DNA of 64,000 nucleotides from Peribacillus tepidiphilus (GTDB taxonomy: Bacteria > Bacillota > Bacilli > Bacillales > DSM-1321): positions 23,415 through 87,414 of the forward strand of contig NZ_WIAQ01000017.1 of NCBI RefSeq assembly GCF_009466385.1. Reading direction: 5' to 3'. The position numbers were made by a program, and so were the translations under genes. Of this stretch, positions 34,838-44,576 are shown piece after piece (the stretch's first letter is position 1; each line of letters begins with the position of its first letter). Under the pieces are notes generated by a model. The model made no database searches and was not told the DNA's origin. It was given only the letters and a program-made list of their open reading frames with translations.

Positions 34838-35902
34838 TTATGCTGTCGCTTCTGTGGCTACTTTAGCAGCAGCTATTTTTTGTTTTCGAATGATTATGAA
34901 ATAAGTAGCAGTCCAAGATCCTAATAGGAAAAATACGACCGCCACCCATCCTTGCCAAGCAAAAATTGCGGAATTCACGAGACCATTCCCAATGGTGCAG
35001 CCTCCAGCAATACTGGCGCCAAAACCCATAGCTAAACCGCCGAGGGCATTATTCATAAGTGTCTTTTTATCAGGTAACCGCCAGCGGAATTCGCCGCTTC
35101 CCTTCGCAGCGATAAAGGATCCGATGAAAATTCCTACTACTAAAAATACACCCCAATCAATAATGGAGGTATCTCCGTTTACAAAATAATGCAGGATTTT
35201 TGCGGTTGGAGTTGTGATCCCAAGACCTGCATTTCTTCCGGTTGCCTCGCTCATCGGCCAAGCTAAAATAGCGATGATCCCAACAAGTGAAGCAGTAACG
35301 AAGGGATGCCAGCGCTTCTCGAATAGAATATGGGCTACCCCGCTTTTCTTTGGCTTTAAGGAGGCGATTTTGAGTTTAGGTTTTCTTAAATCTCTCACAA
35401 CAAAAGCACCAATGACCACTCCTAATACAACAACTAGAACCCAAGGTGATAAATGAAACGTCTCATGAATATAAGTATCGCTCGTTTTATAAGATAGAAG
35501 CTGATCTCCAACTGGTTTGAGAAAACCGAATTTCGTGATGGCCGCACCAAGCATATAGCCAAAAAGGGCAATCCAGCTTCCAATTAGTCCTTCTCCAGCA
35601 CGGTACCATGTACCAGTTGCACATCCTCCTGCAAAAACCATCCCCACACCGAAAATAAATCCGCCTAAAATGGTTCCAAGCCAAGGGAAAGGTCCTGCTT
35701 CAAGAACGATCAGTCCAGCGTCTTTCAATGCATATACTCCAATGCTTTGAATGGCAATTACGATAAAAGTGGCCAAAAGCATGCGCCCATCTTTCGCTAA
35801 AATTACATCCCGATAGGCTCCTACAATACAAAATCGTCCACGCTGTAAAACAAATCCAAGCAGCAGGCCACAAATCGTTCCTAACACAATCATTTGTAAC
35901 AT
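34838..35902 (-). CDS. YeeE/YedE-family (TsuA-like) thiosulfate transporter
   Basis: The 354-residue membrane protein has many short hydrophobic helices and the conserved cysteine motifs of the family: QRGRFCIVGAYRD, FAGGCATGTWYRAGEG and IAGGCTIGNG. In characterised TsuA these cysteines relay thiosulfate through the membrane. The downstream TusA protein supports a thiosulfate or related sulfur-uptake role. The start is ATG 35902, with AAGGAGTG upstream; the longer frame from 35944 has no site. A TATAAT on the minus strand near 35945-35955 may be the -10. Confidence 0.88.
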   Translation of the reverse strand: MLQMIVLGTICGLLLGFVLQRGRFCIVGAYRDVILAKDGRMLLATFIVIAIQSIGVYALKDAGLIVLEAGPFPWLGTILGGFIFGVGMVFAGGCATGTWYRAGEGLIGSWIALFGYMLGAAITKFGFLKPVGDQLLSYKTSDTYIHETFHLSPWVLVVVLGVVIGAFVVRDLRKPKLKIASLKPKKSGVAHILFEKRWHPFVTASLVGIIAILAWPMSEATGRNAGLGITTPTAKILHYFVNGDTSIIDWGVFLVVGIFIGSFIAAKGSGEFRWRLPDKKTLMNNALGGLAMGFGASIAGGCTIGNGLVNSAIFAWQGWVAVVFFLLGSWTATYFIIIRKQKIAAAKVATEATA

Positions 35903-36183
35903 GCAATCACTCCTTGTAAAAATTATTAGAAAATTTATAAACATTATATTATAACAATTCCAATAAGTTTACTAGGTTTTTAGGGAATAAAAAATAAATA
36001 TAGGAAATATCGTTTGCTTCTTTAAAGATGTAGCAAGATTTCCTACACTTTTACGAACCTTTCACATATGAATTTGCAGTATAGAAATTATTAATAGACA
36101 GTATGTCAATTTGGGGTGATTTATAGTGTAATTCAACTAGTAATTGAACATATTATAGATATTTCCACCAAGACGAATAAGAG

Positions 36184-37119
36184 GGTTATTTGGACAGGGC
36201 AAGCAGGAAATCGCCTAAGAAAGTCCGAATGCGAAGGTTATTCGGACAGGATATGTAGCAAATCGCCTAGGGGTGTCCGAATACGGAGGTTATTCGGACA
36301 GGGCCAGCAGGAGATCGCCTAAGAAAGTCCGAATGCGAAGGTTATTCGGACAGGATATGTAGCTAATTGCCTTGGGGTGTCCGAATACGGAGGTTATTCG
36401 GACAGGGCAAGCAGGAAATCGCCTAAGAAAGTCCGAATGCGAAGGTTATTCGGACAGGGCCAGCAGGAAATTGCCTAAGAAAGTCCGAATGCAAAGGTTA
36501 TTCGGACAGGTCAAGCAGGAGATCGCCTAAGAAAGTCCGAATGCGAAGGTTATTCGGACAGGATATGTAGCAAATCGCCTAAGAAAGTCCGAATACGAAG
36601 GTTGTTCGGACAGGTCAAGCAGGCTATTGCCTAAGATAGTCCGAATGCGAAGGTTATTCGGACAGGGCAATCAGGAAATCGCCTAAGAAAGTCCGAATGC
36701 GAAGGTTATTCGGACAGGACCAGCAGGAGATCGCCTAAGAAAGTCCGAATATGAAGGTTATTCGGACAGGGCCAGCAGGAAATTGCCTAAGAAAGTCCGA
36801 ATGCAAAGGTTATTCGGACAGAGTCAGCAAGCTGTTGCCTAAGAAAGTCCGAATGCGAAGGTTATTCGGACAGGGCCAGCAGGAGATCGCCTAAGAAAGT
36901 CCGAATGTGAAGGTTATTCGGACAGGGCCAGCAGGCTGTTGCCTAAGATAGTCCGAATGTGAAGGTTATATGGACAGGGCCAGCAGGAAATCGCCTAAGA
37001 AAGTCCGAATGCGAAGGTTATTCGGACAGGATATGTAGCAAATCGCCTAGGGGTGTCCGAATACGGAGGTTATTCGGACAGGTCAAGCAGGAAATCGCCT
37101 ATGATAGCCCGAATTAGGG
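36184..37119. repeat. Array of eighteen 52-bp tandem repeats with internal hairpins
   Basis: GGTTATTCGGACAG begins a unit every 52 bp exactly from 36184 to 37068, without an indel; the last unit is slightly cut. Each unit contains GTCCGAAT and ATTCGGAC as an 8-bp inverted repeat over 9 nt, separated by a 27-bp segment. Two versions of that segment occur: GCCAGCAGGAAATCGCC with AAGAAA, and ATATGTAGCAAATCGCC with AGGGGT, plus hybrids. It fills the gap between the thiosulfate transporter and the L,D-transpeptidase. No ORF spans it. Confidence 0.95.
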
Positions 37120-37260
37120 GAGCTAATATAAATAATTTCATTTAAATCAGACTTTTTCTCCTATTTGTCATCGAAATTAATTATTGAATTTAACATTTAA
37201 ATTGCAGAGACCAGTCCATCAACTGATATTTTATAGTCTTATTGATATATTAAAATAAAG

Positions 37261-37286
37261 AGTCCAATTCATATGCGAATTGGACT
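37261..37286 (-). terminator. Hairpin after the L,D-transpeptidase gene
   Basis: AGTCCAATTC and GAATTGGACT pair, with CTTTATTTT following on the minus strand. The 37120-37260 stretch shows nothing else. Confidence 0.55.
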
Positions 37287-37367
37287 ATAAATTATGGTGT
37301 GAATATAATTTTTCTACCTTAATACTAAACTACTTAGAAGGTTCCGCTGCTTTTTCTTACAAAACGA

Positions 37368-38120
37368 TCATCTTTCGAATAGAACCTGATACGTTTTTTT
37401 ACCCACAATCCCATCTGGGGTTAGGCGGTGATCCATTTGGAATTGTCGTACTGCTTTTTCTGTACCCGATCCAAATATACCGTCGATGCCATTGGTTGAA
37501 TAACCTAGAGCTGAAAGCTTCATTTGCACTTCTTTAACTTCTTTTCCTCTACTGCCTTTTTTAATCAAGATATTTTTTAATCCTTTTTCTACTAAACTTG
37601 ATTGAAATACTGAATATCCATATCGCTTTGCGATGTCATCGAAGGACTTGGAAGAGCTTGTGATAATGACGGTCGTATAGTTCTTTACCTGATCAAACAG
37701 CCATTCTATCTCATGATTATACATTCGGATACATCCATCACTCGCATATGTACCGATAGAGCTTGGATTATTGGTACCGTGAATGGCATAGGTGGTACCA
37801 GAAGTACCTCTCGCATCAATTCCGAGCCAGCGTGTGCCAAGTGGGTTTCTTGGATCGCCACCTTTAATTTTTCCTTTATAGTACGTTCGGTTTTTAATTT
37901 TGTTTACAATCTGGAATTTACCTTCTGGCGTAAAAGAAGGTTTTTTACCCGTTGCCACTTTAAAAACCCTTACGAGTCTTCCATTCTCATAAAAGCCAAG
38001 TTCATTTGTCTGTTTATTTACGATGATTAGCTGCTGAACGACCGCCTTACTAGGCATTGCTCCCACTGTTAGTAGGATTAAAAATGCAGCTAAACACAAT
38101 AGAAAATATTTTTTTAGCAT
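37368..38120 (-). CDS. L,D-transpeptidase (YkuD) with peptidoglycan-binding domain
   Basis: The 250-residue secreted enzyme has a signal peptide (about 1-25, ending near PSKA). A YkuD catalytic domain follows (about 30-160), with AIHGTNNPSSIGTYASDGCIRM carrying the conserved His and catalytic Cys. A C-terminal PG_binding_1 domain (about 185-250) contains EVQMKLSALGYSTNGIDGIF and FQMDHRLTPDGIVG. It would form meso-DAP cross-links or remodel peptidoglycan. The usual SHGC is SDGC here, a known variation. ATG 38120 follows GGGGG 8 nt upstream; the in-frame GTG five codons earlier is less likely. Confidence 0.9.
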   Translation of the reverse strand: MLKKYFLLCLAAFLILLTVGAMPSKAVVQQLIIVNKQTNELGFYENGRLVRVFKVATGKKPSFTPEGKFQIVNKIKNRTYYKGKIKGGDPRNPLGTRWLGIDARGTSGTTYAIHGTNNPSSIGTYASDGCIRMYNHEIEWLFDQVKNYTTVIITSSSKSFDDIAKRYGYSVFQSSLVEKGLKNILIKKGSRGKEVKEVQMKLSALGYSTNGIDGIFGSGTEKAVRQFQMDHRLTPDGIVGKKTYQVLFER

Positions 38121-38353
38121 AATATCAACCCCCAAGTAAAATATTTCTTCCGTTCACAATATTTTCTGAGGGCATTTTTCTACCACATGGAAAATGTAAC
38201 AAATGGAGTGCTATTTTAAGATTATATATTTACAAAAAAATGACAGTTTAATGAAAGATCTGAGTCTATTGGATTATTCGTCTAATCATCAATCCGTGAT
38301 TATAGCAAAAAAGTAATATATTATTTTAGTATGTTAGTTCATTAAAGTTTTTG

Positions 38354-38382
38354 TTGAGTAAACCTGTAATAAAAGTTATAAT
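38354..38382 (+). promoter_or_regulatory. Sigma-A promoter of the amino acid ABC operon
   Basis: TTGAGT at 38354-38359 and a perfect TATAAT at 38377-38382 are 17 bp apart, 84 bp before the binding-protein gene. The rest of the 38121-38465 gap is AT-rich with nothing recognisable. Confidence 0.7.
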
Positions 38383-38465
38383 AATTTTACGTCGGAAAAT
38401 ACAGAATATTTTAACTAATAAGCACTATTTATAAAGTAAAAACCAAAAATCAAGGGGGATTTACA

Positions 38466-39296
38466 TTGAAAAAAATCACTGGATGGTCTTTCGTTCTTTT
38501 GCTAGCTGTCATGATGATGCTTGCCGGATGTGGTACAAAGGAAGCAGATACGACTGCGAAAGGCGAGGAAAAGCCGGAAGAGAAAAAAACATTGCGAGTT
38601 GTGACTGACGCAGCCTATGCTCCTTTTGAATATATGGACAAGGGTGAAATAGTCGGCTTTGATGTTGATTTTATTAAAGCGGTTGCTAAGGAAGCTGGGT
38701 ATGAAGTAAATATTGAACACGTTGGTTGGGATCCTTTATTTGTTGAGATCGAAAGTAAACGAGCAGATTTCGGAATATCGGCTATTACAATTAATGATGA
38801 CCGTAAGAAATCCTATGATTTTTCTGTGCCTTATTTTTTATCTACTAATAAAATCCTTATCCCTGAAGGAAGCGCCATTAAGAGTGCAAGTGATTTGAAA
38901 GGGAAAATAGTGGCTGTACAAGCTGGTACGACAGGGCAGGAAGTAACAGAAGCGCTATTAGGAAAAAACAGTGACAACATCAAAAAGTTTGAAAATAACA
39001 ATCTTGCGATTATGGAATTGACAAGTGGCGGTGCTGATGCTGTAGTGGCAGACAACACTGTAGTAGAAGAATATGCGAAAAATAATCCTGATAAAAAGCT
39101 GGTCGTAATCGAGGATACTAACCAATTTGATGCGGAATATTATGGACTTATGTTCCCAAAAGGCAGTGAGCTAAAGGCAGAATTTGATGAGGCGATCAAC
39201 AAGGTTTTTGAAAATGGAGAGTATGCAAGAATATACAAAGAATGGTTTGGTTCAGAACCAGATATTCAAAATCTTAAGGATCAGCAAAAAGAGTAG
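38466..39296 (+). CDS. Polar amino acid ABC transporter substrate-binding lipoprotein
   Basis: The 276-residue lipoprotein has a lipobox MMLAGC and an SBP_bac_3 domain: LRVVTDAAYAPFEYMDKGEI, GFDVDFIKAVAKEAGYEV, a RADFGISAITI block and IYKEWFG at the end. The family binds amino acids such as glutamine, arginine, cystine or histidine. The start is TTG with AAGGGGGAT upstream. The permease and ATPase follow after a strong inverted repeat (39304-39352). The exact ligand is not readable. Confidence 0.9.
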   Translation: MKKITGWSFVLLLAVMMMLAGCGTKEADTTAKGEEKPEEKKTLRVVTDAAYAPFEYMDKGEIVGFDVDFIKAVAKEAGYEVNIEHVGWDPLFVEIESKRADFGISAITINDDRKKSYDFSVPYFLSTNKILIPEGSAIKSASDLKGKIVAVQAGTTGQEVTEALLGKNSDNIKKFENNNLAIMELTSGGADAVVADNTVVEEYAKNNPDKKLVVIEDTNQFDAEYYGLMFPKGSELKAEFDEAINKVFENGEYARIYKEWFGSEPDIQNLKDQQKE

Positions 39297-39303
39297 TAGC
39301 AAA

Positions 39304-39352
39304 AGCGAAAAATTGCGCAACTCTGCCTGGCAGTGTTGCGCAATTTTTCGCT
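39304..39352. terminator. 49-bp near-perfect inverted repeat inside the ABC operon
   Basis: AGCGAAAAATTGCGCAAC pairs perfectly with GTTGCGCAATTTTTCGCT (18 bp). The loop contains a further CTGCC/GGCAG stem, with a single T-T mismatch between. It begins 7 nt after the binding-protein stop. No T-run follows outside the stem, so it may act as partial attenuator or as a 3'-end stabiliser giving more binding protein than permease. Confidence 0.8.
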
Positions 39353-39420
39353 AAGCAAGTATTTTGAAGCTAGGTGTCTTATATTTTTTGTACTTACCGT
39401 TTTGACTAGGGGGATCATGA

Positions 39421-40077
39421 ATGAGCTTTAATTTTGACATCATTGTAGAATACACACCCTTTTTCTTAAAAGGGACTTTGCTGACTATTGGCCTTTCGAT
39501 TGCCAGCATTTTGATTGGAACCATTTTAGGTTTATTTATTGGAATAGGAAAAATGCTTCAAAACAAAATCCTCGCTTTTCCTTTTGTCGCGTATATCACC
39601 TTTTTCCGCGGCACACCTTTATTTGTTCAAATTCTCATCATCCACTTTGGTGTCGTACCTTTTTTCATAGAACAAACGAATGGGATTGCGGCAGCTGTTA
39701 TCGCTCTATCGTTAAATGCTGCAGCTTATATTGCAGAGATTTTTCGCGCTGGGATTCAATCCATTGACCGCGGGCAAATGGAAGCAGCTCGTTCATTAGG
39801 TATGACGCACGCCCAAGCTATGAGGTATGTCATTCTTCCGCAGGCTTTCAAAAGAATGATACCGCCGCTTGGAAACGAATTTATCGTGCTGATCAAGGAA
39901 TCTTCTTTGGCCTCCATCGTTGCTGCACCTGAGCTAATGTACTGGTCAAGAGCAATGGGATCACAATATTTTAAGGTTTGGGAACCGTATTTAACTGCAG
40001 CCGTTATTTATTTGTTTCTTACCCTTTCTTTAAGCTTCCTGCTAAATCGTCTTGAAAGAAGGTTGGCTACAGAATGA
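39421..40077 (+). CDS. Polar amino acid ABC transporter permease
   Basis: The 218-residue HisM/GlnP-type permease has about five membrane segments. It shows the family block [16 protein letters not shown] and the coupling (EAA) loop [20 protein letters not shown]. It starts at ATG 39421, with AGGGGGAT upstream; an ATG four bases earlier is out of frame and stops at once. Its stop overlaps the ATPase start by 4 nt (ATGA). Confidence 0.93.
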   Translation: MSFNFDIIVEYTPFFLKGTLLTIGLSIASILIGTILGLFIGIGKMLQNKILAFPFVAYITFFRGTPLFVQILIIHFGVVPFFIEQTNGIAAAVIALSLNAAAYIAEIFRAGIQSIDRGQMEAARSLGMTHAQAMRYVILPQAFKRMIPPLGNEFIVLIKESSLASIVAAPELMYWSRAMGSQYFKVWEPYLTAAVIYLFLTLSLSFLLNRLERRLATE

Positions 40078-40796
40078 TCAAAGTAGAAAAATTAAAGAAG
40101 AGCTTTGGAAATCACGAAGTACTAAAAGAAATCAGTGCTGAGATCAAGCAGCAGGAGGTCGTAGTGGTAATTGGTCCATCGGGATCGGGTAAATCTACCT
40201 TTTTGCGCTGTATCAACTTATTGGAGACCATTACAGCTGGACATATTTATATAGATGGCAAGGATATTGCCAATAAAAAAACAGACATCAATAAAATACG
40301 TATGGATGTCGGAATGGTCTTTCAGCAATTTAATTTGTTCCCACATAAAACGGTGCTTGAAAATATCATGCTAGCTCCAGTAAAAGTGAAAAAGGTTCCT
40401 ATTGAAAATGCCAGGAAAAAAGGGCTGGAGCTTCTTCGAAAGGTAGGCCTTGAAGATAAGGCAAATGTCTATCCTGATTCTTTGTCGGGAGGTCAAAAGC
40501 AGCGGGTAGCGATTGCAAGAGCATTGGCAATGGAACCGAAAATCATGCTGTTTGATGAACCAACATCTGCACTCGATCCTGAAATGGTGGGAGAGGTATT
40601 AGAAGTTATGAAACAACTCGCCAGAGAAGGTATGACAATGGTTGTTGTTACGCATGAAATGGGCTTTGCAAGAGAAGTAGGGGATCGAGTGATTTTTATG
40701 GACGGGGGTTATATTGTAGAAGAAAACGTTCCTAATGAATTATTTGAAAATCCACAACAGGAACGTACGAAGTTATTTTTAAGTAAAGTTTTATAA
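40074..40796 (+). CDS. Polar amino acid ABC transporter ATPase (GlnQ-type)
   Basis: The 240-residue ATPase has Walker [10 protein letters not shown], the Q-loop [17 protein letters not shown], signature [17 protein letters not shown], Walker [19 protein letters not shown] and the switch His in [13 protein letters not shown]. These are standard for GlnQ/HisP proteins. It is translationally coupled to the permease by the 4-nt overlap. A terminator at 40811-40847 ends the operon. Confidence 0.95.
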   Translation: MIKVEKLKKSFGNHEVLKEISAEIKQQEVVVVIGPSGSGKSTFLRCINLLETITAGHIYIDGKDIANKKTDINKIRMDVGMVFQQFNLFPHKTVLENIMLAPVKVKKVPIENARKKGLELLRKVGLEDKANVYPDSLSGGQKQRVAIARALAMEPKIMLFDEPTSALDPEMVGEVLEVMKQLAREGMTMVVVTHEMGFAREVGDRVIFMDGGYIVEENVPNELFENPQQERTKLFLSKVL

Positions 40797-40810
40797 TCCG
40801 TCCATTTTAC

Positions 40811-40847
40811 AAAAAGCAGAGAGTCCTAGTGACTTTCTGTTTTTTTA
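40811..40847 (+). terminator. Terminator of the amino acid ABC operon
   Basis: CAGAGAGTC pairs with GACTTTCTG, with one mismatch, followed by seven T. Confidence 0.75.
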
Positions 40848-40953
40848 TATGAAAGGGTTCGTTTTATTTATTGAAAATTTTCATTTTTTAGTGAACAAAT
40901 AATCTTCATATTGTATAATAATGGAACATCTTCGGAGAAGGGGAGAGTTCTAG

Positions 40954-41748
40954 ATGATTAGAAAATTAGAATCTAAAGATTATGAAATAGTGATGGATTT
41001 TTTAAAAGGAGAACCATCGCTTAATTTATTTATCATCGGTGATCTCGAGTCGTTTGGCTTTAGCTTTGAAAGCGACTTTCAGGAGTTGTGGGGAGATTTT
41101 GATGACAAGGAAAATATAAGAGCTGTGTTGCTACGTTACTATAATTCTTACATTCCCTATGCGAAATCCTATTATGATGTAAAAGGGTTCGTGGATCTGA
41201 TAAGAGAGAAGGGTGATATGGCTGTACTTTCCGGAATATCTACAGTTGTTGAGCAGATGGAGTCCTATTTGACGGATCGGCTCGGTAAAAAACAAGTTAC
41301 ATATTTTTGCGAATGCACAAAGGATAGCTTCGTAGAAAGTGAAACAGATAAAAGCGCGGTTCGTATTCTAGATTTAGATGGTGTGGACGAACTGTTAGCA
41401 TTGCGTGCTTCGATTAAAGAATTTGTTCCGAATGCTAGTGCAAGGGATATGTTGATAAAAGGCTTAGAAACGAAAACTGCAAGAACCTACTATATGGAAA
41501 TGGACGAGAAAATGGTTGCTGCTGCATCCACGGCAGCAGAAAACTCACTTTCGGCGATGGTTGTGGGAGTCTGTACAAAAGAGGAGTATCGCAAAAGAGG
41601 TTTGGCGAGTATTGTAGTTGAAAAGCTTGTGAAAGATGTGCTGGCAGAAGGAAAAATAGTATGCTTATTCTACGATAATCCTGAAGCAGGAAGAATATAT
41701 AAACGGATCGGATTTAAAGATATTGGTATGTGGACGATGTACCGTTAG
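40954..41748 (+). CDS. GNAT-family N-acetyltransferase
   Basis: The 264-residue protein has an N-terminal GNAT-like half (1-130; IRKLESKDYEIVMDFLKGEP) and a C-terminal catalytic GNAT domain. The latter contains the acetyl-CoA loop VGVCTKEEYRKRGLASIVVE and the terminal LFYDNPEAGRIYKRIGFKDI block. The substrate is unknown. GGAGAAGGGGAGAG precedes the ATG. It is monocistronic. Confidence 0.85.
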   Translation: MIRKLESKDYEIVMDFLKGEPSLNLFIIGDLESFGFSFESDFQELWGDFDDKENIRAVLLRYYNSYIPYAKSYYDVKGFVDLIREKGDMAVLSGISTVVEQMESYLTDRLGKKQVTYFCECTKDSFVESETDKSAVRILDLDGVDELLALRASIKEFVPNASARDMLIKGLETKTARTYYMEMDEKMVAAASTAAENSLSAMVVGVCTKEEYRKRGLASIVVEKLVKDVLAEGKIVCLFYDNPEAGRIYKRIGFKDIGMWTMYR

Positions 41749-41812
41749 TTAAAATAAAGGAAAAGGGGATTTGCCTTATTGATTCGGCTTGTCCCCATTT
41801 TTCTGCAGTGGA

Positions 41813-42925
41813 TTATGAATTTTGCTTCAAAGTAAGCTTTACGGCTTCCGTTAAGATATTCACCCCATCTAAAATGGCTTCTGTTTTAAACACCATTTTG
41901 GGGTGATGAAGTCCAGGCTTCAAGTCACATCCTAAGCCGAGCATAGTTGCTTTTAATTCTGGCCTATGGACTGTATAGAAATGGAAATCGTCCCCACCAG
42001 TAGTAGTGATAGGTGGTTCAATGTTTTCGGCGCCCAAAATATTCTCAATCGCTTGCTGCATGATGTGCTGAGCTTCTTCATGAACACGTGCCGCTACAAC
42101 TCCTGCTTCCTCCTCTACTATAATGTTAGTTTGATAGGTTGTTGCTATAGTAGAAATCATGTGCTCAACTTTTTCTTTTAGCTCAGCCATGGCCTCGTTT
42201 GTTTGAGCTCTTAAATCCAAAGTGAATGATGCATGGCCAGGAATGATATTCGAGCTGTCTCCTCCTGCGATGAATCGGGTCATTTTTACAGAGTAAGGGA
42301 TTCTAGGGTCTAAATGAATATGACTTAACGCACTTACGATGTGCATTCCCACTTCAATGGCATTTACATTGAGATGAGGACGGGCGCCGTGAGCATCATC
42401 TCCCATAATTTCTCCAATATACGATGCGTTAGCGCCGTGGAATAGAGCGGGTGATGCTTTACCGAAAGTAGTTTCTTGAATAGGTCGAAGATGAACACCG
42501 AATAAATAGTCCACATCGTCGATTACACCTTTTTCAATCATTTTTAAAGCCCCGGTTCCTTTTTCTTCAGCCGGCTGGAAAATCAATCGGACAGTACCAT
42601 CCAAGGATAAGTCCTTAAGTTTCTTGGCAACACCTAGAACAATGGTCATATGGGCATCGTGTCCACAAGAATGAATGGCTTTATATTCCCCATCTACCTC
42701 CTGCCAAAGTGCATCCATATCCGCACGTACAGCTACTACTGGCTTACCCGTTCCGATTTCACCGATTACTCCGGTACAGTCCTCAAAGGTTTGAACGTGA
42801 AATCCTAATTTAGTTAGTTCTTTTTTAATAAAAGAAGTCGTTTGGAACTCCTTCCAGCTTATTTCCGGATTAGAGTGTAAATATTCAAATGTCTGTTGTA
42901 AATAATCTGTTAGCTCTGTACTCAA
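41813..42925 (-). CDS. amhX: M20-family amidohydrolase (AmhX-like)
   Basis: The roughly 370-residue peptidase-type amidohydrolase has metal ligands in VRADMDAL, AIHSCGHDAHM, QPAEEKGTG (catalytic Glu) and FGVHLRP, with a dimerisation domain between. Length and sequence style fit B. subtilis AmhX, an amidohydrolase of unclear natural substrate. N-acyl amino acid hydrolase is the alternative. The start is taken as TTG 42925 because AGGGGG lies 9 nt before it; the ATG seven codons earlier itself encodes that site. Confidence 0.82.
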   Translation of the reverse strand: MSTELTDYLQQTFEYLHSNPEISWKEFQTTSFIKKELTKLGFHVQTFEDCTGVIGEIGTGKPVVAVRADMDALWQEVDGEYKAIHSCGHDAHMTIVLGVAKKLKDLSLDGTVRLIFQPAEEKGTGALKMIEKGVIDDVDYLFGVHLRPIQETTFGKASPALFHGANASYIGEIMGDDAHGARPHLNVNAIEVGMHIVSALSHIHLDPRIPYSVKMTRFIAGGDSSNIIPGHASFTLDLRAQTNEAMAELKEKVEHMISTIATTYQTNIIVEEEAGVVAARVHEEAQHIMQQAIENILGAENIEPPITTTGGDDFHFYTVHRPELKATMLGLGCDLKPGLHHPKMVFKTEAILDGVNILTEAVKLTLKQNS

Positions 42926-43126
42926 GAAGATGGACCCCCTAAACAATATCTATTCAAGTATTATACCAGAAAATTTAGAACTTTTTTGTCTAATTTAACA
43001 ATTAGTCCTTGTATAAAAGACAAATGTACATGGTATGTAGAAAAAAGTCTTGCATCTTTAAGAAAATAAGGTGATAATAAAACATAAATTTTGACTGAAT
43101 ATTTTAAATGTTTAGAGGGTGTAGAG

Positions 43127-44488
43127 ATGAAAGTTGTTAAATTTGGAGGATCATCATTATCAACAGGAGAACAGCTGGAAAAGGTATTCCGAATTGTTAC
43201 ATCAGATCGCGAAAGAAAAGTTGTAGTGGTTTCAGCACCAGGTAAAAGATTTTCTGAAGATATTAAAGTAACGGACCTATTGATTGCCTGCGCCGAGCAA
43301 TATGTAAAGTTCGGAGAGGCTAAAGAGCTTGTTCGAGCTGTGCTTGAAAGATATGAAAGCATTGCCAGTGATCTTAACTTATCCAATGAAATCATCAAGA
43401 AAATTGAACATGATTTATTAGAAGTGTTAGAAAGTGACCGAAGCAAACCGGATAAATATATGGATGCTGTCAAAGCAAGCGGAGAGGATAATCATGCAAA
43501 GCTGATTGCCGCCTATTTTCAGCATATGGGTATCAAGGCTTCGTATGTTAATCCACTTGAAGCAGGCTTATTTGTTAGTGATGAACCAGGAAATGCCCAA
43601 GTTTTACCGGAGTCTTACGAAAACTTATATAAACTTCGTAATCGGGAAGGTATCATCATTTTTCCTGGGTTTTTTGGATTTACAAAGGAAGGTGAAATTG
43701 CCACATTTTCACGAAGTGGCTCCGATATTACCGGTTCCATCCTAGCTCACGGTTTGAAGGCGGACATCTATGAAAATTTCACTGATGTTGATGCAGTATA
43801 TTCTGTTAATCCTAACATCGTGAACAATCCGAAAGAAATTAAAGAATTAACATACCGTGAAATGCGAGAACTCTCCTATGCAGGATTTTCGGTTTTTCAC
43901 GATGAAGCGCTCATTCCTGCTTATCGTGCAGGTATTCCTGTAAATGTGAAAAACACGAACAATCCATCTGCACCTGGGACAAAAATTGTGAACAGACGCG
44001 ACAACACAAATGGTCCAGTCATCGGAATTGCGAGTGATAAGGGCTTTTGCAGCATCTATGTAAGTAAATATTTAATGAATAGAGAACTCGGTTTTGGGCG
44101 CAGGCTGCTACAAATTTTAGAGGATCATGGTGTTTCATATGAGCACACCCCTTCTGGAATCGATGATGTAACGGTCATTTTACGAGAATCCCAAATGGAT
44201 AAGGCAGCTGAAGAGAGCATTGTGAATCGAATTAAAAAGGAGCTTCAGGCAGATGATGTACATGTAGAGCACGGCTTGGCGCTTCTGATGGTGGTAGGTG
44301 AGGGGATGAGGCATAATGTCGGAACAACAGCCCGAGCCTCTCAAGCCCTTTCTCGTGCAGGAGTTAATATTGAAATGATCAATCAAGGCTCCTCCGAGGT
44401 GAGCATCATGTTTGGCGTAAAAGCAGTTGATGAGCATAAAGCCGTTCAAGCTCTTTATCATGAATTTTTTGCTGCAGTGCCAGTATAA
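43127..44488 (+). CDS. yclM: Aspartate kinase (YclM/ThrD-type, aspartokinase III)
   Basis: The 453-residue enzyme phosphorylates aspartate at the start of lysine, methionine and threonine synthesis. MKVVKFGGSS at the N-terminus is the kinase nucleotide site, FSRSGSDITGSILA binds aspartate, and residues about 310-453 hold two ACT domains (GFCSIYVSKYLM, LLMVVGEGM) for allosteric control. Its length matches Bacillus YclM rather than the shorter LysC or DapG. The ATG is preceded by AGAGGGTG; the TTG 12 codons earlier has no site. No lysine riboswitch or T-box was found upstream. Confidence 0.92.
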   Translation: MKVVKFGGSSLSTGEQLEKVFRIVTSDRERKVVVVSAPGKRFSEDIKVTDLLIACAEQYVKFGEAKELVRAVLERYESIASDLNLSNEIIKKIEHDLLEVLESDRSKPDKYMDAVKASGEDNHAKLIAAYFQHMGIKASYVNPLEAGLFVSDEPGNAQVLPESYENLYKLRNREGIIIFPGFFGFTKEGEIATFSRSGSDITGSILAHGLKADIYENFTDVDAVYSVNPNIVNNPKEIKELTYREMRELSYAGFSVFHDEALIPAYRAGIPVNVKNTNNPSAPGTKIVNRRDNTNGPVIGIASDKGFCSIYVSKYLMNRELGFGRRLLQILEDHGVSYEHTPSGIDDVTVILRESQMDKAAEESIVNRIKKELQADDVHVEHGLALLMVVGEGMRHNVGTTARASQALSRAGVNIEMINQGSSEVSIMFGVKAVDEHKAVQALYHEFFAAVPV

Positions 44489-44499
44489 ATTTTTAACAT

Positions 44500-44538
44500 G
44501 TAGACTTCGCTTATGAGAAAGTGGAGTCTATTTTCTTT
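44500..44538 (+). terminator. Terminator after aspartokinase
   Basis: AGACTTCGCTT pairs imperfectly with AAGTGGAGTCT, followed by ATTTTCTTT. Confidence 0.6.
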
Positions 44539-44576
44539 GAAAACCGATTTCTTAAAAAAGTGTAATAGTAACGTTT

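Noticed and set aside
36116..36322. ORF running into the tandem array
   Set aside because: It reads non-coding repeat sequence; the 52-bp unit is not a multiple of three, so no frame persists.
36184..37119. CRISPR array, suggested by regular palindromic units
   Set aside because: The segments between the palindromes are near-copies of two sequences rather than unique spacers, the period is 52 bp throughout, and no cas genes are present.
42950..43126. Lysine riboswitch or T-box before aspartokinase
   Set aside because: The leader is short and AT-rich, with none of the conserved lysine-box or T-box elements and no terminator hairpin.
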